From assembly GCF_003286085.1 (NCBI RefSeq), contig NW_020825294.1, positions 11,740,501 through 11,804,500 of the forward strand: 64,000 nt of DNA, given 5' to 3'. The notes beneath the pieces were generated by a model that saw only the letters and a program-made list of their open reading frames with translations, ran no database searches and had not been told where the DNA came from. Numbering within the stretch: the stretch's first letter is position 1; every line of letters begins with the position of its first letter. The DNA is from Drosophila persimilis. Its lineage: Eukaryota; Arthropoda; Insecta; Diptera; Drosophilidae. Below are positions 37,901-49,645 of the stretch, piece after piece. A program made the position numbers and the translations under genes.

Positions 37901-40900
37901 ATAAATCTCCGGCTCGATCTCGATGTGGGCGCCAGCGGTCTCCGATTCCGACAGCTACTTGAAGAGACGCCGAAGACCAGACAAGCCACAGATACAAAGA
38001 TACATTGTGGCACGCAATTCGCTTAGCTGCGTGCGCCAAATTTATTGAATTGGAAAGTAAAATTGCAGCGTATTTAAATTTATTTCCAGCAATAATATAA
38101 TTTTTGGAGGTTTGTATTTTATGCGGTACTGACACGCAATTTGGATCTAATAATTATGAGGATCTTTCAGGCGATTGTCGGCGAAATAATAATTTTGTTA
38201 TGATATTATTTGGCCGATACTCTTAGTGTGGTTTGGAAATTGAAAGTGTGTTGAGGTTGAAAATTGAGTCGTTTGTTTGGGAAGATGATTATGGTTTTGT
38301 TAGTGATGGATTGGTTGGAATAATGGTTGAGACGTGTGTATTGTTCGTAGATTTGTTCGAACAAAACCCATTAGACTTCTTTTCTTCACTCACTTTCTAT
38401 TTGAAGTTCTCTAGTCAAGTGCTGACCTTCCTCTGCTCGGACAGATTTCTCATTTCGAGACTAACATCCGAACTAACATTCATAACGATGGCCAGTTTAA
38501 GTATTGACTTAAAAAACACTTTGCAATTAGCCATATGAACATGTTAATTGCCCAAAACAGCTGGCCCATAAACCCAAATTTCCCATGCCCATGTCCAAAA
38601 CGAAGCCAAAGCCGAAAAACGAAGTGGGTTTATTCAAATTACAAACTACAATTGCTCGACTCAGTTTAGTATCTCGAGTATCTGCGAGACACAGCATCAC
38701 GGCTCTGACGATGCAGCCACTGACAGTGCTAATGATATAATAAATCTTCAAAGCTCGTAAAAAGTGTCAGAGTGTGTCAAATTAAACGCATATGAGAATA
38801 GCTTCCATGCACAAATCTTCTCGCGAGGCGACAGCCCGCTGCAGGTGGAGCGTGGCCCAAATAGCAGCTACCTGTGTGGGCCGCGTGGGTGTTGAGATGT
38901 ATGTGCATCTGCCAGGAAGCAAGTTTGTGCAACTTTTGCCATTGGCACTCTGCCTAATTCGCGAACTCATTTGGCTGCCTCTCATTCAATTACTCGCGCG
39001 TTAAATTTGTATGTCACTCGACTTTGAGGCGAGAAAACAGTCGAAATGGCATTAACTCTCAACTTTGTTGGATTTGCAGGTGATTATGCAATCTTGGCGC
39101 AGATTTGTGGATGCAAGAGATGCAATTAACTGCGAATGGCACTGTTGGCGGAGGATCTAACGGTGGCACACGTTGGGAAACAAGAAATATGGCAATGATT
39201 AAACAAGTTTCCACAAGACTCGAACCAAGTTCTCTGTGCAATTTGTAGGCTCCCATCCTTAAATCATTTTAAGCACTATTTTAGAATACCAGACCGAATG
39301 CATTTCTATCAGAAATGCACACTCGTGGGTCTGAAAATATATACTTTCAAGTCGTGTTAATTTTTGTACTCAATTTAAAAACCATTTTATATCACATCAA
39401 TAATAATTTTATAACGCCATCTTCTACAAGATTCCATTTGAGTTCCTTCCAGTTCTTCCAGCCAAGAACATTATACAACATAACTATTTTATTAGCCCTC
39501 AATTGTCAAGTATCTGAGATCTTAAAGCTTTAAAATGACCAAAATAGCATTCACAATCACACACAATCTCATACTCGAACAATTTCGGGGTCTGGCAGAC
39601 AAATCGCGCTAATTTATAAACAGTTTTACAAGCAGTTTCCCTCTCTTGTGAGTAGGGGCAGTGAGTACTTGTGAGTAGTTGGGGCAGCGATAGCATCTCC
39701 AGTATAAGCGAGGAGTACGAGTGCGAGTGCGAGTGCGAGTTCGAGTACGGGGAGCTGACCAAGTTTCTTTTGGCCCCTTCTTGTTTGTGCAAAGCGATTG
39801 TTAAATAACATTTGTGCTTGTTTCTGCCTTTATTTTGTGGTGCTGGCGGCATTTGCTTGGAACCTTTCATTGTTGCTGCCGGGTGGCTTCTTTCGCGTTC
39901 ATGCGGCCAGTGGATACACACTATACCATAGTTGTAGGTGTTGGCCAAAGCCTCGCTTGAGGCAATTTCTAACTTACCTCAGTTAATTACACAATTTTAT
40001 GTAAATTTCACTTTTTCCTGTTGCTGTTGCTGCTGCTGCTTTTTCTGGGGCTTTTGTTGCTGGGCATTCTTTTGTTCGGCCGTAAATTAATTACTTATTT
40101 GCTTAGCCGCCAACAATTTTGTTGGCAATTAAAATTCCTTTAGGAAATCCACAAAAATATTTGTTTCTTTTTCGGGGCATCTCTGAGCCAACTGCAGGCA
40201 TTTGTCGATTGTCGGGAAAAGTGAAAGGGAATTGCCAAATTTTCGGATTGACCAACAGTCTGAATGGAACCCGAAACGAGGCAGCAACTCTCAAAAAACT
40301 AAGCCATCAAATGCCATCAACTCGTGCTTATTATGCACATTTTATGCCGTGTGGAAACTGTCAACAGACACTGTCGAGGGGCTAACCAGTTCTGGCAGTT
40401 GCTAGAAGACCGAAGCTGTGGACTCTGGACGGTGCACTGTGGACCCATGCCCATATTGCACAGTCAGTTCTGAACTGTATTCAGATGGGATCGATGAGAG
40501 GCTGAAGCCGATGTTGAAATGATGTGAGCACGATCTAGCTGATTTGACTTAGATTGAGATGATGCCCTGCGATGATAAGCAAGACAATTTAATGAGCCGT
40601 TAAGTGCCGATTGCAGCACAACAATAAATCAATTTTGGAAACGATCTGGCCTAGATTTGGGAAACGATTGCCTACTTAGATGTTGAAATGTGACAGAGGA
40701 CTGATATTATTTGAACAACAGTTTACTGATAGCTATTGATAGAGCATCTGCTGGGGAAATCACTAAGGATAAAGTAGATTCTTATTTTTCGAATACACCG
40801 CGAACAATTGTCACCATAAAAAGTACGTTATAATTGGCCCCCTTGTCCAAACTGATGGCAAACAAAATAGTTGAATCTATAAATACAAGAGCAGCTTCGT

Positions 40901-43900
40901 TTCCCACAACTGCACATGAGTAGAGTACTCTTTTTAGTGCCCCATTAGCGAACAGTTGGAATTGATGCCAAAACTGACATCTGACATGTGCACCTCTTTT
41001 TATGGCCAGAACACAAGTTGCACAACATGCCTGCAAGCGCCTCCAAAGAGATCCTCAGATCTTCAGAGCCGACTCACTAAAAACAACCTTGAAACTTCAC
41101 AAACCACCAAAATTCTCAAAGAAGACAAAAAATATGCAACACAAACAGCCAGGGGAAAAACTCTATAAACCAAAATGTAGTGCAAGACGTAGAAGCAAAT
41201 GCTGCTTGTGCATGCGGGGCAGGCAGGAAATCCGAAAGGCAATGGGGAAAACGGGGCCAAATCGGATGCCATTGGCCATCGACACGACCGAAAAAACTGG
41301 AAAACCTGCAAGTTTTAAGAGGCCGCGAACCGTTGCGCAACTGGGGACTTGAAGAATTTGTGGCATCGGCTTTGGGGTAGCTCTTAAGTAAGCAAAACAT
41401 CTCTTGGGGCGCGTGTGGCAGATCTTCTGATTTCAACTATTAAATTCTAATTAGCATACACAACTTAGCTGCTGGCTAAATGTCTAACAAATCACTTTCA
41501 CTGCGAAACGAAACCGAAAACAAAACCAAGACCGAGACTGAAAACGAAAAAAAATTTCCAAATTCGCTTTCATTTTGTATCCCATCCAGACGGGGCAGTC
41601 TCTCGTAATACATGGAACCCGATGTGCTATGTGAAATCAATTATGAATTATTAACAAATTAGCTGGGAGTTCGAGTCACGTAACTGACAGATACATCACG
41701 GATCACAACGCCCCATCAAACTCGTGAAAACTGTTGCTTTCGGCGGGATCTATCTTCGAACTGGTTTGCTATCACTACCTCTTCTACCTGATGCCGGCAA
41801 TCTCACGCCGTATCTTCTCTCATTAGCATAATGCCCATTTGACTTGACGGCCCTCTAATGAAAACTTATCTGACATGAAATAGAGTTTGTAGACGGCTAA
41901 CTGACTGCTGACCAAACCCCTTTTAGCTGCATCTTGGGAACTTTCTTCGTACATCCAAAGAAAAATATGAGCTGTTAATCAATTTTTGGCATTCCACGGA
42001 TTGTAATGTAAGTTTTGAGAAGAGAAGGTGGTTGTGTGCCAAACACTTGAAAACTGCATTCAGAATTGCAAAAATTGTCTTATCAATGAGACTTGTCCCA
42101 TTGGATCGTGGGAAACCCCTTCGAAGACCAATCCCGAAATATACAATAAATTTAGGCTATTATGATTAATAGTTTTGCCCAGTCCAATGTTAGGATACTA
42201 TCTTTTGATATCTGACACTCAGATTTTACAACGCCAACACTCGAGTTGTCAATCACTTGACACATTCAACCACAGTAGTGAACAGTGAGGCATCAGTGAG
42301 GCGTGGGCTGTGGTGGCATTTGGTGACAGCGACAACCACAAAACCTGCCGACTGCCGGTCTGCCGGTCTGCCGAAGAGCTACACTGCGCATGCGCAGCGC
42401 ATTAGCTGGTCATTGATTGGTGGCTCGCACTGGCATTTAAAAACGAAAGCGTTTTGCATACGAGCACAAGTGCCGTGAAAATGTTGAATGAGCACGCTAA
42501 ACCATGAAATTGACATGTCGAACACAGGCGGACCCACAAGAGGAGGCTGGGATTGAAAGAAAGGGAAAATGAATATGACAAACCCTATGAAGACAGGGTT
42601 CAGTGGCTTTGGGGCTGGGATGTTGACTGCCTTCGCAGCGCCATTGGCAGTTGATTGATGATTGATTGAGGTTTTCACCAGACGAGCAATTTGTAGAGAA
42701 AAGTCATGTTTCAAGAGAAAGAAAATTGTGATTTCAGAAAAACCCAAATTGATGATACAGATGCATGACAAGCCATTGTACGAGCTGAAAAACTTGCCAA
42801 CGAAGGTTGGATGAGATAAGCCACGAGGACAGTGGTGCGAAAGAAAATACTTGCTGGCCAGTTGTTTCCAACTGTTGTTGAACGAAATGTTTTCCCAATT
42901 GAGAGATGTTTACCATGTCAGAGCCAAACCCTCTTGTTCACCTGTTTCCTCCACCAAACACATTGAACTTTTCCCCGATTAGGTTGCATAATCAAACGCC
43001 GTCCCACTGACAGATTCATCATCATGCACAACATCTGCTGAGCCATCAGCAGCGGCATGATGAGGCTCGGCATTAGCCGCAACAACATAATTACCATGCG
43101 AAAAGAAAGAGCTGTGGATGGTCTGGGGAGAGCCTGATAACGCCTCAATCTCGCATCGACGGAGACGGAGCCCAGCAAAAAATAAGATTTATGAGCCGGG
43201 CAATTAATTTGTACATACAGCACTTTAGCCATAAACCAAACAGAGAAACAAACAAGATCTAAGCCTGCCGCTGTGCAGCATCTAGTCGCGTCTCGGCTTC
43301 ATCTTCTGCTTCTCCGGAACTCTCTTGGAACTGTGTTGGATAATCATTGTTGTACAACTTCTGGTCGATGCCCGATGTCCGACTTGGCCAAGCGCAATGC
43401 GTATACGCAGTATAAGTATGACAGGCTGTTCAAGGGGTGTGCTTGCCTGAGAGATTGTATAAGCGATTGCTCCATGGGAGAAGCTTTCGCTAATGCCAAT
43501 TGGAGATGCCAGACAATGGAAATAGGAAAGAGTTGATTTGCGGGTAAAAAAACGTTCATATTAGGACAAATTCAAAGCGATTTATCTTTTAAACTAGCGA
43601 TAAAAACGTATATTAAGGTCAACCTGATTTGTGATCTATCATTACGTCATCTCTGTGCAAGCAAGTTCCGCCACCGTGCCACTTTTGTGGACTTCAACTT
43701 GACCGACTGGCCTCCATAAAGGACCCCAGAGCATTAGCCTCCAACCAATCCCAATACGCATTATCTCGTTTTTGGCATCGAAAATGGAGCAGCAGCAGAG
43801 ATAGCTGTTACCGCCGCTTGAAACTGGTTCATGTCTATTTTGGGGCGAGTCGAGGGGTTTTTTCTTTTTTCTGTGTCAGTTTTCATTTCATGCCAGCGAA

Positions 43901-45184
43901 GGTGAAACACGCTGATGATGGATCTGAAGCTGGTTTTCTGCAATGCACGATGATGCAATGGTGATGGAAAGTTGTACGAGTAATCTCATGTTTTGCCGTC
44001 TCTTGCTCTCATTGCAGCCCTTTCACAACTCGCATCGTCGCCAGCTGAATCTGCAGCAGTACAATCAGCAAAACTTTGTCCAGGCAGGCGTCGAGCTGCC
44101 CATTCCCCACCGCCAGCAGCAGCAGGCGCAACACACCCATCTGCACCACCAGGCACCGCAGCAGCATCGTTTCGGCCAGTTCCCACAGCACCAGCAGCAG
44201 CAGCAGCAGCCGCTGGCGCCCACCCAGCAGCAACCCCACGGCAATCAGCAGTTCCAACGGTCCACCCAAAGCCAGCTGCAAACGGCTCCTCAATTCCCTC
44301 AGCAGCAGCATCAACAACAACAGACGCAGCAGCAGCTGCCCTCGGCTTCCAGCAATCTGGATCTGCATCATCAGAACTTCTTGGACTTGCGTAACTACGC
44401 AGGCTCCCAGCAGCAACAGCACCCCCATCAACAGCAGCAACAGCAACAACAGTTGCCCCAACGCCACAAGCAATTTGGTAATATCTGGCATCCACTATCC
44501 TGAATCTTTCTGTCGAATAAAGTAAAAATATAGTAAAATCAGCGTACACGTTAGCGTCCAAACATCTGAGGTTGCTTACCTCAAGTATAACTCATTTCGG
44601 CTGGAATTCGATTATTCCAATATTAAAGCAAAGCAAATACAACGCAGTGGCTGAACACTCTTCTTGCAGTCATCCTCAGGGTACATCCCATCTGATGTAT
44701 CAGTATTCATTGGTAACCTTTGGACGCAAACGTGAACGCAACCATTGTAGAAGGCACCTACAAGGTAGTTTTGTGGTCATCCCTAGTTAATTCTTGACGG
44801 AATTTATGCTCTATCTTTCAGACTCCCGCTTGCAGTCGACCGCTTTCCCACCACAACCCTCGAGGGAAACCTACCAGCAACAGCAAACCCAGCAGCAGTT
44901 TTCCTACCAGCAGCCCCAGCAATTCGGATCTCAAGTTTTGCCTCAGACCACACAGAAGTTGCCCAGCCAGGCGCCTGTGCCCACCTTCCAGACTATTCCA
45001 CAACAGACTCCGCATCCCATCCAGCACCAGCAACAGCAGCAACAGCAGCATGGCCAATTCAACTATCAGCCTCAGCCAGCCCTTCCGCAGTACCAATTGA
45101 CACCCCAGCTGGGTCTGCCTGTGCCTCCACTCTTCAGCACTTTGCAGTCCACACCCTTTCCAGCGCAGCCCACGAGAGAAGCTT

Positions 45185-45225
<41 letters not shown>

Positions 45226-48030
45226 CAACCCCAAGGTCAGCAATTCCAGCACCAATTTGTGAATGCTCCCGCTCAGCACCAGCCAGCAGATCAGGAGTAC
45301 AAGCAGAAGCTCATCCAGAAACACGAGCAGTTTGTGGCCAAGCAGTACGAGAAGTCACAGCACAAGGTGCGCCAGCAGCATGAGGAGTTCCTGGTTAAGC
45401 AGCACCAGATTAAGCAGCACATCCTGCCGACGATCATCACCCAGCATAATGGAAACTACCAGCACTCGCCCTATGGCGTAGGACCGCCACGTGGACGCCC
45501 GGTGGCCCATCCCACCGATTACAACCAGTTCAACAGCGCCCTACAGCAGTACTACAAGGAGCACCCAACCACGACGACGACCACGACAACGACAACCACC
45601 ACTGAGGCCACCACCACGCCCAAGAAGAACATCTATGCCCAGGTCAAGTCGGAGCTCGGAAAGTATCCCAGCCAGAAGGGCGCTGGCAAGAAGCCTGTCA
45701 AGACCTTTGCCCGGGATGATCTATTGAAGCAGCTGAAGGCAGCCCTCTCAGAAGCCCCGCAGCAGCCCTTGACTGGCAACAAGACCTACGACGAAATGGA
45801 TCTTCTGCTGCCCAATGGCCAGAGAGTCCAGGTGATACGCACCACGGATCCCAACCTTGTGCAGGGTCAGAAAGCTTATTCCCAGGAGCAGCTGCAGACC
45901 CTGCTGGCCCAACAAGCGCTGGGATCAGAGGCCAAGTTGAGCCTCAGCGATGTGGCTCCCAGCAAGAGTAAGGACCTGGAACTGCCCGGTGGTGGTAAAG
46001 TGCAAATCCTGCGGTCCCCAGATCCCCAGGAGTCCGACACCCTCCCAACCGGATCGCTGCCGGGAGGTGTAGATCTGTCCAGCCTGGCAGCTCTATATGG
46101 TGGTGGAGCCGGCGACATACAGGGCATTAGCAGTGGAGCCAACAGCATCGCCAGCTCGGCCGTCATCACTTCAGATTCGGATGAACCACCCTCCCTGGAA
46201 GAGCTGGCCAAGCGTGGACTTATTCCCGATGGCTATGAGATCGAGGGTCTAAGCCCAAAGTCCGAGACACAGGCAACGCCAGCACCGGCGGTACCGGCCA
46301 AGAAGAAGGCCACCTACGTGTACCTCGAAGAACAGGCCGATGGCAGCTTCAAGATCCAGGGAGTGAAGGCCAATGGCGAGAAGGAAACCAAGCAGACTGG
46401 CGCGGAAGTCGAGAGCATTCTGGAGAGGATCAGGAATGGTGAGATCAAGCTGCCCCCTTCTGTGTCCCGTCTGACCCTTCCCAACGATGAGCTCGTGGAG
46501 ATCAAAAGCGGAAAGATCATCCAGACCACCCGGGCCCCACTGACAACGACCAGTAGCACAACAACCACCACAACGACCACACCAGCTCCATTTGTTTCTC
46601 GCGGCACGCCCAGCAATCATCGTCAGTATCATCCCTCCCGGACATCGACCACCAGCACAACGACTAGTCCGCCCTACACTCCTCGCTACAGCCCCATCTA
46701 TGAAAGCAGCACCTCCAACGCGGCAGCTGCGAGCCTGATCCGCACCACGCCCGCTCCAGTGTATAGCTCTTCGCCGGTGACAGCCTCTTCGTACCTGGGA
46801 GGAGTCTCTGTCTCCACCCACCTGCCAGTGGTTACCGAACGTCTCTCGGATCTAGCCCACACACCGGAGCTGCTGCCACCTGCGCCTCAGTATGCTGACG
46901 CTCTTGTCCAGGAAACCGAGAATACAGAGAAGGCAGCCCAGGCTGGTCCGGGTGTTACCTCCGTTCTGTCCAATCCGAGCGAGGATTTGCTGCAGATATT
47001 GAAGTCGAATGGGCTCTTTGCTATGGCCAAGTACCTCCGCCAGTCGGGATTGGATAGCATTCTTAATGAGACAGGACCCTACACCATATTTGTGCCCACT
47101 GACAAGGCCTTCAAAAATCTCCTGGTACAATTGGGTGGACCCGAGCGCGCAGAGGAGAAGTTCCAGTCCAATCCAAGACTGCTGAGTGGGGTAAGTGTGT
47201 GCACTTCATGCCCATGCAAGTTACTCATATGCTCTTTTGTAGTTATTACTTCACCACGTGATCCCTGGAGCCTTTGAAATTGCCACGTTGCAAGACGAGA
47301 TGACGGGCGTGTCCCTGGCTGGAACCCAGCTCCGTGTCAATCAGTACAATATGCACGACCAGGAGTGGAACGATGTCACTGTAAGAAAACCCAACAATCT
47401 TTCCCTAGGCTGGTTAGCTTTAACAATCACATCTCCCAATGCAGCTCACTACCATCAATGGAGCCATGGTTGTGCTGAATAAGAAGGACATCAAGATCCC
47501 TCAGGGAGTGGCCCATGCCGTGGATCGTGTCATGTTCCCACTGCCCGTAGGAGATCTTCTGCAGACTCTGCAATCCGATCGCGAGGGTCGCTTTAGCAAC
47601 TTCCTCAAAATTCTTTACACCTCTGGACTGTCCGAGAAGCTGCAGAGCAAGGGTAGGGAATGGATTGACTTAATTAAATTTGCTCTCTAATTGGCATTGA
47701 ATATCATCCTTAATGTTAGGTGTAAAAACGTACACTGTTTTTGCCCCAGTGGACAAGAGCTTCAGTGAACTGGACTCGGACACGCTGGAGAAGCTATACA
47801 ATGATAAGGAAGCCGCCGAGCAGTTTGCCATGAAGCACATAGTACCTGGAGCTCTCTTCTCCGCTGGTATGCGTTTCTACCAGGTTAAGGACTCGCTGTA
47901 CACGGGCAAGACCGTGATTCTGCAGAAGACCTCTGCTGGAAAGATCAAGGTGAATGATGCCCAGATGGTCACATCCAACATCCCTGCCACCAATGGAGTG
48001 ATCCATGCCTTGGACGGCGTTCTTTCGTGA
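29944..48030 (+). CDS. Secreted Gln/Thr-rich protein with two FAS1 domains (whole gene)
   Basis: Exons 29944-30045, 44018-44477, 44822-47190, 47243-47380, 47445-47652 and 47720-48030 join in phase to 1195 aa. Residues 1-20 form a signal peptide, with cleavage probably after TANA. Residues 35 to about 430 are Gln/Pro-rich with long CAG/CAA runs. Two short Thr-rich mucin-like segments lie at about 437-450 and 757-775. Two FAS1 domains close the protein (about 905-1045 and 1055-1190). Each has a TIFVPTDKAF / TVFAPVDKSF block and ends in a HAVDRVMFP / IHALDGVLS block. There is no membrane segment, so it is probably an extracellular or matrix protein. FAS1 domains mediate adhesion in fasciclin I, midline fasciclin and TGFBI/periostin. 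It is not fasciclin I (two domains, not four). I do not know the fly symbol. Confidence 0.85.
32512..32534. repeat. (TA)n microsatellite
   Basis: Uninterrupted TA run of about eleven units. Confidence 0.9.
33690..33748. repeat. (GGAAATGGGAAT)n minisatellite
   Basis: About five tandem 12-bp units with one change. Confidence 0.9.
34498..34530. repeat. (CAGTACC)n short array
   Basis: Four to five tandem heptamers, first unit imperfect. Confidence 0.85.
36236..36280 (+). other. Candidate alternative first coding exon
   Basis: ATG followed by 14 codons (MSGAPIQPQVPAPAK) and a GTTAGT donor at 36281 in phase 0. It could splice to 44018 and give a form of the FAS1 protein without signal peptide, or start a nested gene. 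Only composition, donor and phase support it. Confidence 0.2.
39716..39744. repeat. (GAGTGC)n short array
   Basis: Three to four tandem hexamers flanked by GAGTAC and GAGTTC variants. Confidence 0.8.
44018..44477 (+). CDS. FAS1 gene exon 2 (Gln-rich)
   Basis: Residues 35-187 plus one base. Starts PFHNSHRRQLNLQQ. The exon is almost wholly Gln, His and Pro codons. The donor is read as G|GTAATA at 44478, leaving phase 1, which matches AC at 44822 to give Asp188. The frame continues only 26 nt past this donor to a stop. Confidence 0.8.
44822..47190 (+). CDS. FAS1 gene exon 3 (Gln/Thr-rich and start of FAS1-1)
   Basis: Residues 188-977. The acceptor is CTTTCAG and the donor GTAAGT at 47191. It contains a 15-residue Gln run at about 45188-45232, a Lys/Gln/His-rich helical segment (about 45295-45430), Thr runs at 45565-45605 and 46540-46590, and the first half of FAS1 domain 1 from about 46984. 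Confidence 0.88.
47243..47380 (+). CDS. FAS1 gene exon 4
   Basis: Residues 978-1023, middle of FAS1 domain 1 (LLLHHVIPGAFE). The preceding intron is only 52 nt. Donor GTAAGA. Confidence 0.88.
47445..47652 (+). CDS. FAS1 gene exon 5
   Basis: Residues 1024-1092 plus one base, end of FAS1-1 (VAHAVDRVMFP) and start of FAS1-2 (DLLQTLQSD). Acceptor ATGCAG, donor G|GTAGGG. Confidence 0.87.
47720..48030 (+). CDS. FAS1 gene last exon
   Basis: Residues 1093-1195, the bulk of FAS1-2, ending NGVIHALDGVLS and TGA. Acceptor ATGTTAG. Confidence 0.9.
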
Positions 48031-48445
48031 AGAGATTAAAAGCTGTCTGAGGAGATTATATCGGCCTTGTTATCGCAGTTTTTCGTGTAGCCTTAAGAGT
48101 TAGATTAAGCGAGGAGGAGAAGGAGTCTTCATCAACCACATCCAAAATTGTTAGTGAAATCTTGCCAACGCCTTGGGAGGGCCGAAACAAATTGCCGTCT
48201 TTCGAAAACAGGTGCAAATCCGCAATTAGACAGAGATGTACACAAAGATTTGGTGCTTTCATCAACTTTCCTGTATTGTATCTTTTTCGCCTTCATCAAA
48301 CAGTCATTACAAATAGTTCAATTTAAGAGAAGAAATGTGTAAAAAACCAAGAGTATGGAAAAAGAATGGGATCTAATCTAAGTTCATATCTAATTTATTA
48401 TTTTGGCATTACATTAAATGCAAATTAATTTACAAAATTATGTAA

Positions 48446-48451
48446 AATAAA
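48446..48451 (+). terminator. Poly(A) signal of the FAS1 gene
   Basis: AATAAA 416 nt past the stop, in AT-rich sequence. It is the clearest plus-strand signal before the next gene. Confidence 0.5.
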
Positions 48452-48835
48452 CAAAATATAGTTAAGTATACTCTTTTCGTATAATCAAATTATTGAGCAG
48501 AGTATTCAAGAGTATTTTTCAGATGTAAAAGTAAGTAGCATCAAAGACTATCTTATGTTGCATGACGGATACAAAGGCTGTTGGACGGTCGCCATGTTAA
48601 AACCAATGATCGTTTTATTTAAAAATAAAATGTTAGATCTGTTTCACAATATTTTCCTTCGTTGCTTTCCACTGACATTGCAAACACTCTTTCCATCAAA
48701 ACATATTTGCGTTTTTCTTTGAAAGATAATCGTTGAAAGCAATATGATGAAATGGTATATGCATAAATATAAAAAAATGGGTGATTTACAAAAAAAAAAT
48801 TACAAAAATGTAAAAAATAAATCATAAAAGAAATA
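48452..48835. other. AT-rich spacer between converging genes
   Basis: No coding potential seen. It separates the FAS1 gene's 3' end from the 3' end of the minus-strand candidate. Confidence 0.45.
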
Positions 48836-48935
48836 TTTATTTAATTTAAAACAGATATTTATTTTGTTTGTTCTACACCGCTTTGAAAATTCTGGTTAAG
48901 AGAGGCAATAGTCTTATTTTCTGATGATAATACAT

Positions 48936-49165
48936 TTACTCGTACTCCTTGTACTCGTAGCCTTGTACCGCCTTTTCAGCGGTAGTTGATTCCGAGCTTA
49001 CAATTTCTCCTTGACAAGAAGCAGAAAATGCCTTCATGCACATCGTAAAAATAAGACTGCAGCGACAGAAAAAAAGATTTTTTATAGTTTCCCAATTGAT
49101 TTTCAAGACCTTCAAGTTATACAATAATAAGTTTACTGTGTTTACTTAGAGCATTTTCTCGACAT
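48936..49165 (-). CDS. Candidate 46-aa peptide gene, two exons
   Basis: On the minus strand, ATG at 49165 opens six codons plus AA (49165-49146). An 89-nt intron from GTAAAC to CTGCAG follows. The second exon (49056-48936) completes Asn7 and reads to TAA. The product is a short, partly hydrophobic start (LIFTMCMKAFSAS) and an acidic tail ending QGYEYKEYE, so it could be a small secreted peptide. An AATAAA on this strand falls about 75 nt past the stop (near 48860). The donor is weak, and I recognise no family. The whole model may be chance. Confidence 0.3.
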
Positions 49166-49592
49166 TTCCATTTCCTCTCTGTTACCTGCGCGGGATTAAG
49201 GGGGCAATCTACGAAAACGAATGACAGCACTTTGGTTGACAGTAGGCTATTCCGGTATACTATGAAACTTCTGCATTTACTCAAGTTTCCCCAGGAATGT
49301 GTATCTTTGGGTTCCTCCTACTTTCGTAAAACGTCCGCAGATAAAACAAAGTTGAGTATGAACACCATAAGATAAGCTTCATCATTAGTGGGTTCTTTTG
49401 ATAATTACATTTCAGACCCATGAAGCTAAGTGCACAAACTTTTGAACCCAATATGTTCATTATCCTCATGCTCTTGACGTAAATTAAGGTGCTGCAAGTC
49501 TCTTATCTCGATTTCCTCACCAGGCGCTTTTCCCAAATATTTTCGTGCATTTACTCGAATTAACACAACCAAACTATCTAGAAAGCGAGTAC

Positions 49593-49624
49593 ATAAATAG
49601 TTTGCCCAGCCGCATTGCATCAGT
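49593..49624 (+). promoter_or_regulatory. TATA + initiator promoter of the mucin-like gene
   Basis: ATAAATAG at 49593-49600 lies about 28 nt before the A of TCAGT (49620-49624, +1 at A49622). This is close to ideal TATA/Inr spacing. The leader to the ATG at 49643 would be only 21 nt, as in highly expressed fly secretory genes. Confidence 0.6.
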
Positions 49625-49642
49625 GTATTTTGGGAGGCCAAG

Positions 49643-49645
49643 ATG
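49643..49645 (+). CDS. ATG-only coding exon
   Basis: The start codon is followed at once by the donor GTAAGA. Without this exon the long frame has no Met before residue 54, and the hydrophobic leader would have no start, so splicing is the simplest reading. Confidence 0.65.

Larger units (their letters stand above)
30046..44017 (+). other. 14-kb intron of the FAS1 gene
   Basis: Runs from GTAAGT to CATTGCAG. I see no nested gene with firm support. Contents are simple repeats (TA at 32512-32534, GGAAATG at 33690-33748, AGTACCC at 34498-34530, GAGTGC at 39716-39744) and a short ATG-started segment with a donor at 36236-36280. Further small coding exons of the same gene cannot be excluded, but the flanking exons already join in phase. 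Confidence 0.65.

Noticed and set aside
43986..44561. Minus-strand Ala/Val-rich and Leu-rich frames opposite the Gln-rich exons of the FAS1 gene
   Set aside because: They are complements of CAG/CAA runs and have no independent support.
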